Shown here in pieces: positions 46,429 through 55,398 of a stretch of 64,000 nucleotides of DNA. The stretch is taken from positions 124,001 to 188,000 of the forward strand of contig JBCBVV010000005.1 of NCBI GenBank assembly GCA_039817415.1, in the 5' to 3' direction. Each line of letters starts with the position of its first letter. Position 1 is the first letter of the stretch. The position numbers and the translations under genes were made by a program. The stretch comes from JALEFZ01 sp039817415. GTDB lineage: Bacteria; Bacteroidota; Bacteroidia; J057. The notes below the pieces were generated by a model. That model did not search any database and was not told the DNA's origin. It saw only the letters and a list, made by a program, of their open reading frames with translations.

Positions 46429-47439
46429 TTAATATAAGGTTTTATCAAAAATTTTTAAAACAGCCTTCGAAAAAGCGAAATTAGGGATTTCTTCCGTAGC
46501 AATGAATGATGTTTTTCCCCAATTCCGATTTGGAATGCTTTCCAACTTGTATACGTGGATCATCAAATCCAGATGTGTCAAGACATGTTTGAATTCCATT
46601 TGGTAGGTTCCTCCTAGTGGATCTTTCTTTGAAAGCCAGCTTTCTTGCTCCACTTCTTCATTAGGGATTTCCCACAATCCTCCCCAAAGGCCCTCCGTAT
46701 CGCGTTGACGAATCATAACCTGCTTTATTTCAGGAGAAACTAGGTAAAAGTTTAAATAGCGTGCTTTTCGTTTGAGCTTTTTGGGCTTATAGGGAAGGAT
46801 ATGTGTTAGCCCATCTTTAAAGGCAACGCAAGAAGCTTGGAGCGGACAAATCAAACAAGCTGGTTTTTTAGGGCTGCAAATGGTTGCTCCAATGTCCATC
46901 ATCCCGTGGTTAAAGGCACGGGAATCCTTTCCATCGACCCACTCATCGACTACCTGTTGAAATTTTTTACGGGTCTTCACGTCATTAATAGGCGAGTGAT
47001 CACCTAAAAAGCGGCTAACGACCCGAAGCACATTGCCATCAATGACACCGGCATTGTTGCCAAAAGCAAAGGAACCAATGGCTCTGCTGGTATATGGGCC
47101 TACGCCCTTGAGCTTCTCCAGGGTGGTGTAATGTTGCGGAAATGAGCCCTCAAATTCAGTTTGAATTTGTTTAGCAGCAGCATGAAGATTTCTCGCCCGG
47201 CTGTAGTAGCCAAGACCTTCCCAATATTTGAGAACTTCGTCTTGTTCTGCCTCAGCCAGTTCGGCAACAGAAGGAAATCTTTCTATAAAGCGATAAAAGT
47301 ATTTGATTCCTTGTTCTATACGAGTTTGCTGGAGGATAACTTCGGCAATCCAGATTTGATAAGGATCATAGGTATCCCTCCATGGAAGACGTCTCCCATA
47401 TTGATGATACCAATCAATAATGTCTTGTCCTGTGCTCAC
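46429..47439 (-). CDS. mutY: A/G-specific adenine DNA glycosylase MutY
   Basis: 336 residues. The HhH-GPD glycosylase domain carries catalytic Glu33 (WIAEVILQQTR), the hairpin LEKLKGVGPYTSRAI, and Asp134 (VIDGNVLRV). A [4Fe-4S] cluster is bound by Cys188, Cys195, Cys198 and Cys204 (pattern C-x6-C-x2-C-x5-C). The C-terminal ~110 residues are the NUDIX-like 8-oxoG recognition domain (GLWGGLWEIPNEE). It removes adenine mispaired with 8-oxoguanine. First gene of the leftward mutY-ssb-gldE-gldD cluster; divergent from HU. Confidence 0.97.
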   Translation of the reverse strand: MSTGQDIIDWYHQYGRRLPWRDTYDPYQIWIAEVILQQTRIEQGIKYFYRFIERFPSVAELAEAEQDEVLKYWEGLGYYSRARNLHAAAKQIQTEFEGSFPQHYTTLEKLKGVGPYTSRAIGSFAFGNNAGVIDGNVLRVVSRFLGDHSPINDVKTRKKFQQVVDEWVDGKDSRAFNHGMMDIGATICSPKKPACLICPLQASCVAFKDGLTHILPYKPKKLKRKARYLNFYLVSPEIKQVMIRQRDTEGLWGGLWEIPNEEVEQESWLSKKDPLGGTYQMEFKHVLTHLDLMIHVYKLESIPNRNWGKTSFIATEEIPNFAFSKAVLKIFDKTLY

Positions 47440-47550
47440 TTGAATTTGTCTTGTGGATTGCGTTTTGATAAGGAATTTTGATGAAGAAAACCACCTGAAC
47501 GCTAAAAAAGTTATTTGGGAACCAAATACAGGCTTTTTCTATCAAAAAGT

Positions 47551-47580
47551 TTTGCTATTAACTCTAATCTGCTAAATTTG
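47551..47580 (+). promoter_or_regulatory. Bacteroidota -33/-7 promoter of the HU gene
   Basis: TTTG (47551-47554), 18 nt, TAAATTTG (47573-47580): both boxes match the Bacteroidota housekeeping sigma consensus exactly. The predicted start of transcription gives a leader of about 55 nt before the GTG at 47642. Confidence 0.8.
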
Positions 47581-47641
47581 CACGGCATATTTCGCTCTTA
47601 ATCAGCGGCATTTCATCCATTTAGCCAAAATATTAATCACA

Positions 47642-47944
47642 GTGACTAAGGCAGAAGTAATTGTAGAAATCTCACAGAAGACGGGGATTGATAAGGCGGA
47701 CGTTTCCGCGACATTGGAAGGATTTTTTACAGTGGTAAAAAACTCATTGTCAAAAGGAGAAAACGTCTATATCCGTGGATTTGGATCCTTTGTGGTAAAA
47801 CACCGTAAAGAGAAAGTCGGAAGAATCATTTCCCAGAATAAGCCCATTGTTATTCCTGCTCATTATGTACCTAGTTTCAAGCCTGCAAAGGTCTTTGTAG
47901 AAAAGGTAAAGTCCTCTGACATCAAGGTTGTAGAAAAATCCTGA
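47642..47944 (+). CDS. HU/IHF-family DNA-binding protein
   Basis: 100 residues from a GTG start. The fold is a complete HU/IHF monomer: MTKAEVIVEISQKTGIDKADV, the FTVVKNSLSKGENVYIRGFGSF core, and the beta-arm with IIPAHYVPSFKPAK (NKPIVIPAHYVPSFKP, the Pro that intercalates DNA). A ~10-residue tail follows. HU bends and compacts DNA. The first gene of a rightward group (TPR protein, AURKAIP1-like protein, RNase G), with a strong promoter upstream. Confidence 0.95.
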   Translation: MTKAEVIVEISQKTGIDKADVSATLEGFFTVVKNSLSKGENVYIRGFGSFVVKHRKEKVGRIISQNKPIVIPAHYVPSFKPAKVFVEKVKSSDIKVVEKS

Positions 47945-47988
47945 TTCGATAAAAAAACAAGACATTTTCAACCAATTTATTCCTTGGG

Positions 47989-48807
47989 ATGATACTAAGA
48001 TGGGTAGTTTTAGGAGTTGGTGCGATTTTATTCGTACTTTTGCTCCTCGCTGACAAAACCAACCTTACCAATAAAGATCGTCTGGATCTGGATGGCGCTG
48101 GAGTTGAGAGTGTAGATCTTGTGGATCAGATCAATCTTGCCCCAATAGGGAATACTGACCTACAAAAGAAAATTGACATAGCCAGCGAGGCTGAAGGGCA
48201 AGAAAAAGCCATTCTCCTCGATACACTGGTCAAGCAGCTGGCTGCTAACAGGGAATTTCCCTATGCAGCCAAATATGCCAGCGAATTAACTCAGCTGGAT
48301 AGTTCTTTCGACAAAAAGTTGCAATTAGGATTGCTTTCATTTGAAGCCGCTCAATCCTCTATCGCATCGGGAGATACAGTCAACTTCAGAAAATTTTCTG
48401 ATCTGGCTATGTCTACCTTAGAAGGCGTACAGGAAATTGAGCCTGAAAACGAAGTAGCCCTGCTGTATTTGGGATTGTCTTATATGGAATCTCGGTTACA
48501 GCAAAATGCTATGCGTGGTATCAGAACCATCAGAAGCGTCTTGGATATCAATCCAAATAACGTTGAGGCCAGCCGCCTTTTGGGTAACTTCTCTATGAGA
48601 ACCCAGCAATGGAACAAGGCCGTAGGGAGGTTCGTCAAGGTACTTAGCCTGAATCCTGGAGATCATGAGTCTCGCTTGCAGCTTGCTTTGGCCTATTACC
48701 AACTTGGGGAGGCAGAAAATGCCCAGAAAGAGTTGAAAATAGTGTTGGCAGAAAGTAAGAACCCTGAGGTTCTGGCAGCTGCCCAACAATTACAAAGCCG
48801 ATTTTAA
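47989..48807 (+). CDS. Membrane-anchored TPR protein
   Basis: 272 residues: one N-terminal transmembrane helix (residues ~4-24), an Asp/Glu-rich periplasmic linker, then TPR repeats in the C-terminal 200 residues (ALLYLGLSYMESRLQQ, ARLLGNFSMRTQQWNKAVGRF, SRLQLALAYYQLGEAENAQKEL). It should act as a periplasmic scaffold. It follows HU by 44 nt and precedes the 30-residue basic protein by 26 nt, an arrangement recurring in Bacteroidota; its function is not established. Confidence 0.88.
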   Translation: MILRWVVLGVGAILFVLLLLADKTNLTNKDRLDLDGAGVESVDLVDQINLAPIGNTDLQKKIDIASEAEGQEKAILLDTLVKQLAANREFPYAAKYASELTQLDSSFDKKLQLGLLSFEAAQSSIASGDTVNFRKFSDLAMSTLEGVQEIEPENEVALLYLGLSYMESRLQQNAMRGIRTIRSVLDINPNNVEASRLLGNFSMRTQQWNKAVGRFVKVLSLNPGDHESRLQLALAYYQLGEAENAQKELKIVLAESKNPEVLAAAQQLQSRF

Positions 48808-48833
48808 TTTATTAACCAAAAAATATATTCATT

Positions 48834-48926
48834 ATGCCTTGTGGAAGGAAAAGAAAAAGACACAAAATTGCGACGCATAAGCGTAAAAAGCGTCTGAGAA
48901 AGAATCGTCACAAGAAGAAGAAGTAA
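48834..48926 (+). CDS. 30-residue AURKAIP1/COX24-domain basic protein
   Basis: The 31-codon frame encodes MPCGRKRKRHKIATHKRKKR followed by ten more mainly Lys/Arg/Asn/His residues, 19 of 30 being Lys or Arg. It matches a short Bacteroidota family that shares the domain of mitochondrial ribosomal mS38 (AURKAIP1/COX24). It is likely a ribosome-associated protein (family inference). It lies between the TPR and RNase G genes and is followed at once by a terminator. Shorter than most gene-calling cut-offs, so easily missed. Confidence 0.85.
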   Translation: MPCGRKRKRHKIATHKRKKRLRKNRHKKKK

Positions 48927-48928
48927 AG

Positions 48929-48960
48929 CCCGAACCTTTTTAGGTCCGGGACTATTTTCG
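48929..48960 (+). terminator. Intrinsic terminator after the 30-residue protein gene
   Basis: A 9-position stem with one mismatch (48929-48937 with 48942-48950), a 4-nt loop, then a partly T-rich tail (ACTATTTTC). It probably ends the HU-TPR-basic-protein transcript. Confidence 0.75.
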
Positions 48961-49080
48961 TTCAAGCAGCCTAAAGCTGCATTCAGTTCATAGCTTACAG
49001 TTCCTTAGTACCAGCCATACTTCAGCTCCTTTCCCTGAATACTACACAAACAGGGGATAGTAAGCATAATATCTAAAGGA

Positions 49081-50634
49081 GTGAATGAACTAGTAGTTAC
49101 CAAAAACGAGGATGGTCTCCGAATCGGGTTGTTGCAGGATAAAAGAATTGTAGAACTTCACCACGAAAAACTCTCTGAGGGTTTTTCTGTGGGTGATTTG
49201 TTTTTAGGAAAGGTGGGAAAGGTCGTTACCGGCCTTAATGCTGCCTTTGTAAATGTTGGGCATCCAAGAGATGCCTTCCTGCATTACCTCGACTTGGGAC
49301 CACAGGTTAAATCCCTGTTAAAATATGTGCGGGCTGTACGCCAAGGAAAAAATGGCTACATCCTGCCCATGGAAAAAGCTAAAATTTTGCCGGATATCAA
49401 CAAACACGGCAAAATGACCGAGGTACTCAAACCAGGATATGAAGTTCTGGTGCAAGTAGTCAAAGAACCTATTTCTACCAAGGGCCCCCGCCTCAACAGC
49501 GAAATCTCCCTACCAGGACAATATGTTGTACTGGTTCCTTTCTCTAGTGCTGCATCTGTATCCAAGAAAATCAGGTCCGCAGAAGAACGCCGTCGTCTCA
49601 AAATCTTGGCAGAGAGCCTCTGTCCAGCAAACTTTGGGGTGATTGTCCGTACCGCGGCTGAAGGAAGAGACGCAGCTACACTTGCGAGAGACATCCAGGG
49701 GATTGTAGACAAATGGAATGATATGCTGAAGGCTCTTCAGCGTGCCAAAGCCCCAGCCAAAGTGTTGAGCGAGAACAATCGCGCCACTAGTATCCTAAGG
49801 GATATGTTGAGTTCGGGTTTTGATGCCATCTATACCGATGATCACCAATCCTTTGTAGAAATAGAAGCATACCTTAAGCAAAACCAGCCCGATATGCTCA
49901 AGGGTCTGAAATTCCATAAATCCAAGGCACCCTTATTCCACGCCATGGGATTGGAAAAACAGATCAAAGCATCATTCGGTAAGGTGGCCTCCATGTCTAA
50001 TGGGTCTTATCTCGTCATCGAGCATACAGAAGCGATGCACGTCATCGATGTAAACTCAGGTAGTAAAAACCTGAATAACAAAACGCTCGAAGAGACAGCC
50101 CTGAAGGTAAACATGGAAGCAGCAGAAGAAATTGCTCGCCAGCTAAGACTGCGAGACATGGGAGGAATTATCGTTGTGGACTTCATCGACTTAAAGAGGC
50201 CTGAAAATCGCAGGATTTTCAATGACCACTTCAGAAAAGTGATGAAGAAAGACAGAGCCAAGCACTCCATTCTACCGATGAGTAAGTTTGGATTGGTTCA
50301 AATCACACGCCAAAGAGTGCGTCCACAGATCAATATCCAGACCTCTGAGGTATGCCCAAGCTGTAATGGTACAGGTAAAATCCAGGCCTCTATTTTGATA
50401 GCAGATGAGATCGCCAACAATGTTGATTTCCTCATCCGTCAGAATAAGGAGAAGAAGTTGACCATAAACGTCAACCCGTTCGTGGCAGCCTACCTAAAAC
50501 AAGGTGGATTGCGAAGCCTACAATTCCAATGGTTCCATACCTACTGGATTTGGGTGAGGGTGAAATCAGATACTTCCCTGCCATTTACTCAGGTAAAGTA
50601 CTACAACAGCAATAATGAGGAGATAAAATTCTGA
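49081..50634 (+). CDS. rng: Rne/Rng-family ribonuclease G
   Basis: 517 residues from a GTG start (VNELVV...), the form usual in Bacteroidota. An S1-like RNA-binding domain (~35-125, GKVGKVVTGLNAAFVNVG) leads to the catalytic DNase I-like domain with metal-binding Asp323 (VIDVNSG) and Asp367 (VVDFIDL), and the zinc link CPSCNGTG (Cys425, Cys428). It is an endoribonuclease for rRNA 5' maturation and mRNA decay. The unstructured C-terminal scaffold of RNase E is absent. An AAGGAG-like sequence directly abuts the GTG, so the spacing is not that of a normal Shine-Dalgarno site. Confidence 0.95.
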   Translation: MNELVVTKNEDGLRIGLLQDKRIVELHHEKLSEGFSVGDLFLGKVGKVVTGLNAAFVNVGHPRDAFLHYLDLGPQVKSLLKYVRAVRQGKNGYILPMEKAKILPDINKHGKMTEVLKPGYEVLVQVVKEPISTKGPRLNSEISLPGQYVVLVPFSSAASVSKKIRSAEERRRLKILAESLCPANFGVIVRTAAEGRDAATLARDIQGIVDKWNDMLKALQRAKAPAKVLSENNRATSILRDMLSSGFDAIYTDDHQSFVEIEAYLKQNQPDMLKGLKFHKSKAPLFHAMGLEKQIKASFGKVASMSNGSYLVIEHTEAMHVIDVNSGSKNLNNKTLEETALKVNMEAAEEIARQLRLRDMGGIIVVDFIDLKRPENRRIFNDHFRKVMKKDRAKHSILPMSKFGLVQITRQRVRPQINIQTSEVCPSCNGTGKIQASILIADEIANNVDFLIRQNKEKKLTINVNPFVAAYLKQGGLRSLQFQWFHTYWIWVRVKSDTSLPFTQVKYYNSNNEEIKF

Positions 50635-50657
50635 CAAACTTCTGTCGAATCTTACAT

Positions 50658-50701
50658 AAAAAAAGTTTCTTATTTCTTTCGGGAAATGAGAAACTTTTTT
50701 T
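50658..50701 (+). terminator. Long intrinsic terminator after rng
   Basis: A 13-bp perfect stem (50658-50670 with 50689-50701) is extended by an inner 5-bp stem (50672-50676 with 50683-50687) through a T:G pair. The outer arms are A/T runs, so it can work in both directions. Confidence 0.9.
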
Positions 50702-50827
50702 GGTTGAAAGGCTATTACTTCTGAATAGAAGATTTTTATCCTCCTAAATTATTTGGGGCTAGTGTCTCCTTCTTATCCTTGAATTCATACCGTTTAGGAA
50801 ACATTGTAGGAGAGCCTAAACTTTTCC

Positions 50828-50858
50828 TTTGTTTATTGCGTTTGGAATAATAAATTAT
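50828..50858 (+). promoter_or_regulatory. Candidate promoter of the membrane-protein/kinase/barrel genes
   Basis: TTTG (50828-50831), 19 nt, TAAATTAT (50851-50858): the -33 box is exact and the -7 box matches 6 of 8. Start codon at 50876. Confidence 0.4.
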
Positions 50859-50875
50859 AGGAAAGAATTTAGGGT

Positions 50876-51508
50876 ATGTCCTTTTTACAGTTGGTGCTAA
50901 ACTTAAGTTTACTTTTTGCGATGCTAATTGCTCCCTGCCTCGTGCTTATGGCCTATTGGTACCGTAAACAACTGTCTCAAACCCTCATGATCTGGAAGAA
51001 CCCAGAAATGGTGTTGGTTACCATAACCTTCTCAGTTCTTTCCCTGATCCTTTTTATCGTAGGTACATCTTGCTTTTTTACCTATTTCGATGTGTTAGAT
51101 TCTGCTCAGCTCAGGATACTCGATAAAAAGAAATTCTTCCAAATAGGTATCATTTGCTCATTCCTACTTATCGGCCTTGTTCTGTCTTATGTGGCAATTC
51201 GCATGCTCTTGGTGCGTGTGATTACCGAGAAAGGCATCATCGTCAATGACAAAATTCTTCGATTACCGGATTTCAGAAATGTCATTCATTGGCATGAAGT
51301 ATCAGATTATTATCTGGTTTCTGACTACCCCAATGTCATTTTTACTTTGATCGTACAGAAAGTCCCTCTCAAGTACGACCGAATTTCTATCCGTGTACCC
51401 GTTTACATTCGCGATGATTTCGAAGACATGCTGGAAACAAAAATGTATTCTGCAAGTGCAATTCAGGCCAGAACAGACATCTCCAGCCACAAGTTCTCCG
51501 AAAATTAA
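50876..51508 (+). CDS. Membrane protein with a C-terminal PH-like domain, function unknown
   Basis: 210 residues with three hydrophobic helices (roughly 4-27, 44-70, 87-112) followed by a beta-rich cytoplasmic domain (~115-190) with the alternation of bacterial PH-like domains (ITEKGIIVNDKILRLPDF, VIHWHEVSDYYL, IRVPVYIRDD). The family was not recognised. It is 85 nt upstream of the NtrY-like kinase on the same strand; a small palindrome (51553-51568) lies in that gap. A role in membrane sensing with the kinase is possible but only inferred from position. Confidence 0.7.
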   Translation: MSFLQLVLNLSLLFAMLIAPCLVLMAYWYRKQLSQTLMIWKNPEMVLVTITFSVLSLILFIVGTSCFFTYFDVLDSAQLRILDKKKFFQIGIICSFLLIGLVLSYVAIRMLLVRVITEKGIIVNDKILRLPDFRNVIHWHEVSDYYLVSDYPNVIFTLIVQKVPLKYDRISIRVPVYIRDDFEDMLETKMYSASAIQARTDISSHKFSEN

Positions 51509-51593
51509 TTACATTTATTTAAGGCGATTTACGAGTTTCATTTTTACGTTCATCATCAAGTGATGATCAAAAACGTATAATTATTTTCCGGGA

Positions 51594-54500
51594 ATGCAAG
51601 AGGCACCCATTTCCACCCGTGGATCATTCTGGTTGATTTCAGCCGCTTTTCTCTTTGTGATAAGCGCTGTAACCTATTTGTACGATGCAGATCGTACAGA
51701 TGCAGAGATTATTGAGCGAATAGGCACTGAAATTCAGGAAGATCTACATAGCTGTATTGAATATCTGACCCAAAATCCAGACCTGGAACCAGGCCCTACG
51801 GATCTTTGTCAGCATACCAAGCTCGTTTATAACAGCGATGGATTGCTCAAAAGTTGGTCAGATGAGACATACCTCCCTGCTCAGACCTACATCGACAGAT
51901 TAAGGGATATTTCCACCCTTCCTCTGATTCAGCTTCAAGATCGGTATTATTACCAGATCCGAAAGGACTACCTGGATTCCACCAACGTATTCCTCATCCC
52001 CTTGTATACTTCCTATCCCGTACAGAATCAGTTTTTGGTTCCTTACGTTTTTTTGGGAAGACACAGGAAAGCCACCTCCTCTGACAGAGATTTAGATAAT
52101 TTCAGAGAATGGCAAATTACCCCAGGAGAAAGCGAGCAAGAAGCTCAAATCCAATTACTCGATCAAGAAGGCCGTACCATCCTATCTATTGATGGTATGC
52201 AAGCCATGGCCTACAGAACGAATCTGAGATTTTTCGTTCTGATAGGTTTCTTTCTGGCCTTGATCTCTTTCAGTTTCTACCTCCGAGTTCTTGTGATCCG
52301 GAACAAGGATGCCAGATTCTGGATCAATTGGAGTGTTTTTGGAGGGGTGATCCTCATAAGAGGACTCCTTTATCTCCTAAGCTTTCCGGGACAATATCTG
52401 GATGTTCAGCTCTTCAGTCCTGACATCCTTGCCTTCCACCCGTTGGCTCCATCCTTAGGGGAAATGTCCTTGAATATCATGACCTTGCTGGTCTTGGTCT
52501 TTATCCTTTACATGCAATTCCGCAGAAGGAGCCATGCCTTCCTTCGAAAACTCAATCAAGATACTTATGTCGCTTATCCTGCGATGTTGCTCACCACAGC
52601 TGTCAGTTCCTTTATCCTGTATTGGTATGTGAAGGTGTTCCAGTCGATCATCAAAAACTCATTGGTCGAGATCGAGTTTTCCAATATTTTCCAGACCAAT
52701 ATCTTCTCATATTTGATTCTGCTTGACGTAGGAATGCTGCTATTGGCCTGTATGTTTGCCATTATCATTCTTCTCAAGCTCAATACACTCTTCGCCTCCA
52801 GATATCATTTCCCTGTGAGATGGATTTTCTTTCAGGTGGTATCACTGCTGGCGTTGAACCTTTATCTCAACATGGGAGAATGGGATAAGGGATTGATGAA
52901 TGCCCTATTTATAGGAATCATTCTGGTTGCTCAGTGCAGATACCCCTACAAATCCTTCTTTCAACAAGACGTTACCAATTACCTGATTTATGTTTTCGTT
53001 TTCTCCATCCTGGTAACCTATAACGTCATTCAGGGGGTAAATGAAAATAACAACCGGAAAGCGGCTCGTATCGCCCAGTCGGTCCTGGGTTCTCAAGCTG
53101 CCAACACGGTATTTGCCTACGACAAGGCCACAACAAGAATAGAAGACGAACTCCCTATTATTCAGGGACAATATAGAAATCAATACAACGCATCGGACTT
53201 TAGAGATTGGGTGGTCAGTCGCTACCTAAGTCCCAACTTCAAGGAGTTTGATGTATCCCTTTTCCTCTACAATGAGGAAAAAGAAAGACTGGACACCAGC
53301 AGTACAGAAGCACCTTTATTTGGGTTAAACTTCGAGGAAATGGTAGTCAACAAAGGGGGGGAAAGAGCCTCCTCAAAATTTGACCTATACCGTCTTCCAG
53401 ATGCTGCCAATAAATACCTCGATATCTATGTAGGCCGCCATGATTTGATCCTAGATCCTGATTCTGGTGGGGTAACTTGGTTCTTGATGCAGCTTAAGCC
53501 TTCCTCCAATGAAGCGCGAGGTCTCTATCCTTCCCTGGCATTGGACCAAAGAGTTTATGATGACTTGAAAAGAATCAACGCGCTAGACTATGCGGTCTAT
53601 CGTGATGGGGTCCTCTTTGTAAAAAATGGAGAAGCCTCCTTCCCAACCATTTTGAAATATAGTGGCAAAGAAAAGGATCTTCGCTCCTCTAAAGATGGAG
53701 ATTCCTTCGAATACATCGAACAGATCGACATTGGAAAAGTCGTAGTGATCAGGTATACGAAGAAGTCATTCTACGACTGGGTGACCACTTTTTCTCTGAT
53801 CTTCTATTACTTCCTCCTGGCTGCCTTCATCTTTGTAGGTCTTCCCTATCTGATTACAAGGCGTTTGAGAAGAGGATACAAAGCCAATCCGATTCCACTA
53901 CGGGCCAAGATTCGGAATGGGCTCTTGATCATTTCCGTTTTACCGATGATTGTCATCATTGCCCTTCTTTATCCTTTCGTTTCTGCTCATTACTACGAAA
54001 ATACAGAGCAGGAACTGATCGAGGAGGCCAATCGACTTACCGAGGTTATGGAAAATGATTACCTCCAGTTGAAGCAAAACCCCTTTGGATTTGGTTTACA
54101 GTCTCAAAAAATCAAATTCCAGAAGGTCATTGACAGGCTAGAGAAACTATTGCTGAATGACATCAGTGTATTTGACTCAGATGGAAGACGAATTGCGACC
54201 ACCCAACCTCAGATTGCAGAGAACGGAATTTATACTGACCTGATGCCTGTGGTAGCCCTCAAACAATTGTCGCGGGGACAGCAATCCGAACTCGTTTTAA
54301 AAGAATCTATTGGACGGCTTGAGTATCTTTCTGCCTATCAGCCCATTGTAGGTGGAAATGGAAAACCTGCGGGTTACATAAACATTCCTTATTTAACCAA
54401 ACAAGACCAACTGGAATCTCAAGTAATTGAATTCCTCGCTTATTTGGCAAACACCTACCTGCTTGTCTTCCTCTTACTGAATGTGATTGCAGTACTTGTA

Positions 54501-55385
54501 TCCAATACCATTACCAAGCCACTGGCAGTTGTTCAGCAAAGACTGGGTGATACGGGCTTAGGGGAGAAAAATGAGCCCATCGATTATCAATCCAATGATG
54601 AGATTGGAGACATTGTCCAGGCTTACAATCAAATGGTTGGCAAATTGGAACAGTCAGAGGAACAGATTGCGGCGAACGAGCGGGAACTTGCTTGGCGACA
54701 AATGGCAAGGCAGGTTGCTCATGAAATTAAGAATCCCCTGACGCCCATGCGTCTTTCCATTCAGCATTTGCTGAGGAGTTACAAAGACAAGCCCGAAAAA
54801 TTTGAGAAGATGTTCCCCAAGGTGATGAGTACCCTGATGGTGCAGATTGATTCGCTGGTGAACATTGCAAACTCATTCTCTGAGTTTGCCAAAATGCCTG
54901 AACCGATCAAACAACATGTACGCGTCAATGATATTCTGACCGAGGTAGTAGATTTGTATTCACAAGCTGATGATGCTATTTGGTTAATCGACATTCCTTC
55001 CGATCCATTTATCTCCTACGCTGACAGGGACCAGCTTTCGCGCTGTTTCAACAACATTATCAAAAATGGCTTACAGGCTATTGACGATAATGGCATCATG
55101 CACGTTTCTATGAGAGTGCTGAGCGATAGAGCGAGAATCGAGATTAAAGACAATGGAAAGGGCATGACGGAAGAGGTTCAAAAAAGAATTTTTGAGCCTA
55201 GCTTCTCTACCAAAACCTCAGGAATGGGGCTTGGCCTGGCTATTGTGAAAAAAATCATTGAAAACATCGGAGGTAAAATCGCATTTAGATCGGAACTCAA
55301 TGTAGGAACGACCTTTGTGATTGAAATCCCTTCCACAGCGGCGCAGGATGAGGCAGAATCTCTTCAATTACAAAAGATCAGTTAA
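51594..55385 (+). CDS. NtrY-like membrane histidine kinase
   Basis: 1263 residues. An N-terminal transmembrane helix (~12-30) and periplasmic segment (~30-205) are followed by about seven more helices (~207-465), a second periplasmic domain (~490-730), helices near 738 and 776, another extracytoplasmic sensor (~800-930), a helix (~940-965), HAMP (~965-1020), HisKA with His1043 in QVAHEIKNPLTPMRLSIQHL, and HATPase (NGLQAIDDNG, DNGKGM, GMGLGLAIVKK). The HExKNPLTP motif and HAMP layout match the NtrY group. No response regulator is adjacent. The stop is 13 nt before the start of the large barrel gene, so the two are co-transcribed. Its signal and partner are unknown. Confidence 0.9.
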   Translation: MQEAPISTRGSFWLISAAFLFVISAVTYLYDADRTDAEIIERIGTEIQEDLHSCIEYLTQNPDLEPGPTDLCQHTKLVYNSDGLLKSWSDETYLPAQTYIDRLRDISTLPLIQLQDRYYYQIRKDYLDSTNVFLIPLYTSYPVQNQFLVPYVFLGRHRKATSSDRDLDNFREWQITPGESEQEAQIQLLDQEGRTILSIDGMQAMAYRTNLRFFVLIGFFLALISFSFYLRVLVIRNKDARFWINWSVFGGVILIRGLLYLLSFPGQYLDVQLFSPDILAFHPLAPSLGEMSLNIMTLLVLVFILYMQFRRRSHAFLRKLNQDTYVAYPAMLLTTAVSSFILYWYVKVFQSIIKNSLVEIEFSNIFQTNIFSYLILLDVGMLLLACMFAIIILLKLNTLFASRYHFPVRWIFFQVVSLLALNLYLNMGEWDKGLMNALFIGIILVAQCRYPYKSFFQQDVTNYLIYVFVFSILVTYNVIQGVNENNNRKAARIAQSVLGSQAANTVFAYDKATTRIEDELPIIQGQYRNQYNASDFRDWVVSRYLSPNFKEFDVSLFLYNEEKERLDTSSTEAPLFGLNFEEMVVNKGGERASSKFDLYRLPDAANKYLDIYVGRHDLILDPDSGGVTWFLMQLKPSSNEARGLYPSLALDQRVYDDLKRINALDYAVYRDGVLFVKNGEASFPTILKYSGKEKDLRSSKDGDSFEYIEQIDIGKVVVIRYTKKSFYDWVTTFSLIFYYFLLAAFIFVGLPYLITRRLRRGYKANPIPLRAKIRNGLLIISVLPMIVIIALLYPFVSAHYYENTEQELIEEANRLTEVMENDYLQLKQNPFGFGLQSQKIKFQKVIDRLEKLLLNDISVFDSDGRRIATTQPQIAENGIYTDLMPVVALKQLSRGQQSELVLKESIGRLEYLSAYQPIVGGNGKPAGYINIPYLTKQDQLESQVIEFLAYLANTYLLVFLLLNVIAVLVSNTITKPLAVVQQRLGDTGLGEKNEPIDYQSNDEIGDIVQAYNQMVGKLEQSEEQIAANERELAWRQMARQVAHEIKNPLTPMRLSIQHLLRSYKDKPEKFEKMFPKVMSTLMVQIDSLVNIANSFSEFAKMPEPIKQHVRVNDILTEVVDLYSQADDAIWLIDIPSDPFISYADRDQLSRCFNNIIKNGLQAIDDNGIMHVSMRVLSDRARIEIKDNGKGMTEEVQKRIFEPSFSTKTSGMGLGLAIVKKIIENIGGKIAFRSELNVGTTFVIEIPSTAAQDEAESLQLQKIS

Positions 55386-55398
55386 GTTATCACTACAT

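Noticed and set aside
51553..51568. 6-bp palindrome before the NtrY-like kinase
   Set aside because: Short and AT-rich without a T-run; too weak to list as a separate site.
55321..55398. Barrel gene start inside the kinase gene
   Set aside because: The in-frame ATG at 55399 begins a good signal peptide; the extension overlaps kinase coding sequence and is strongly basic.
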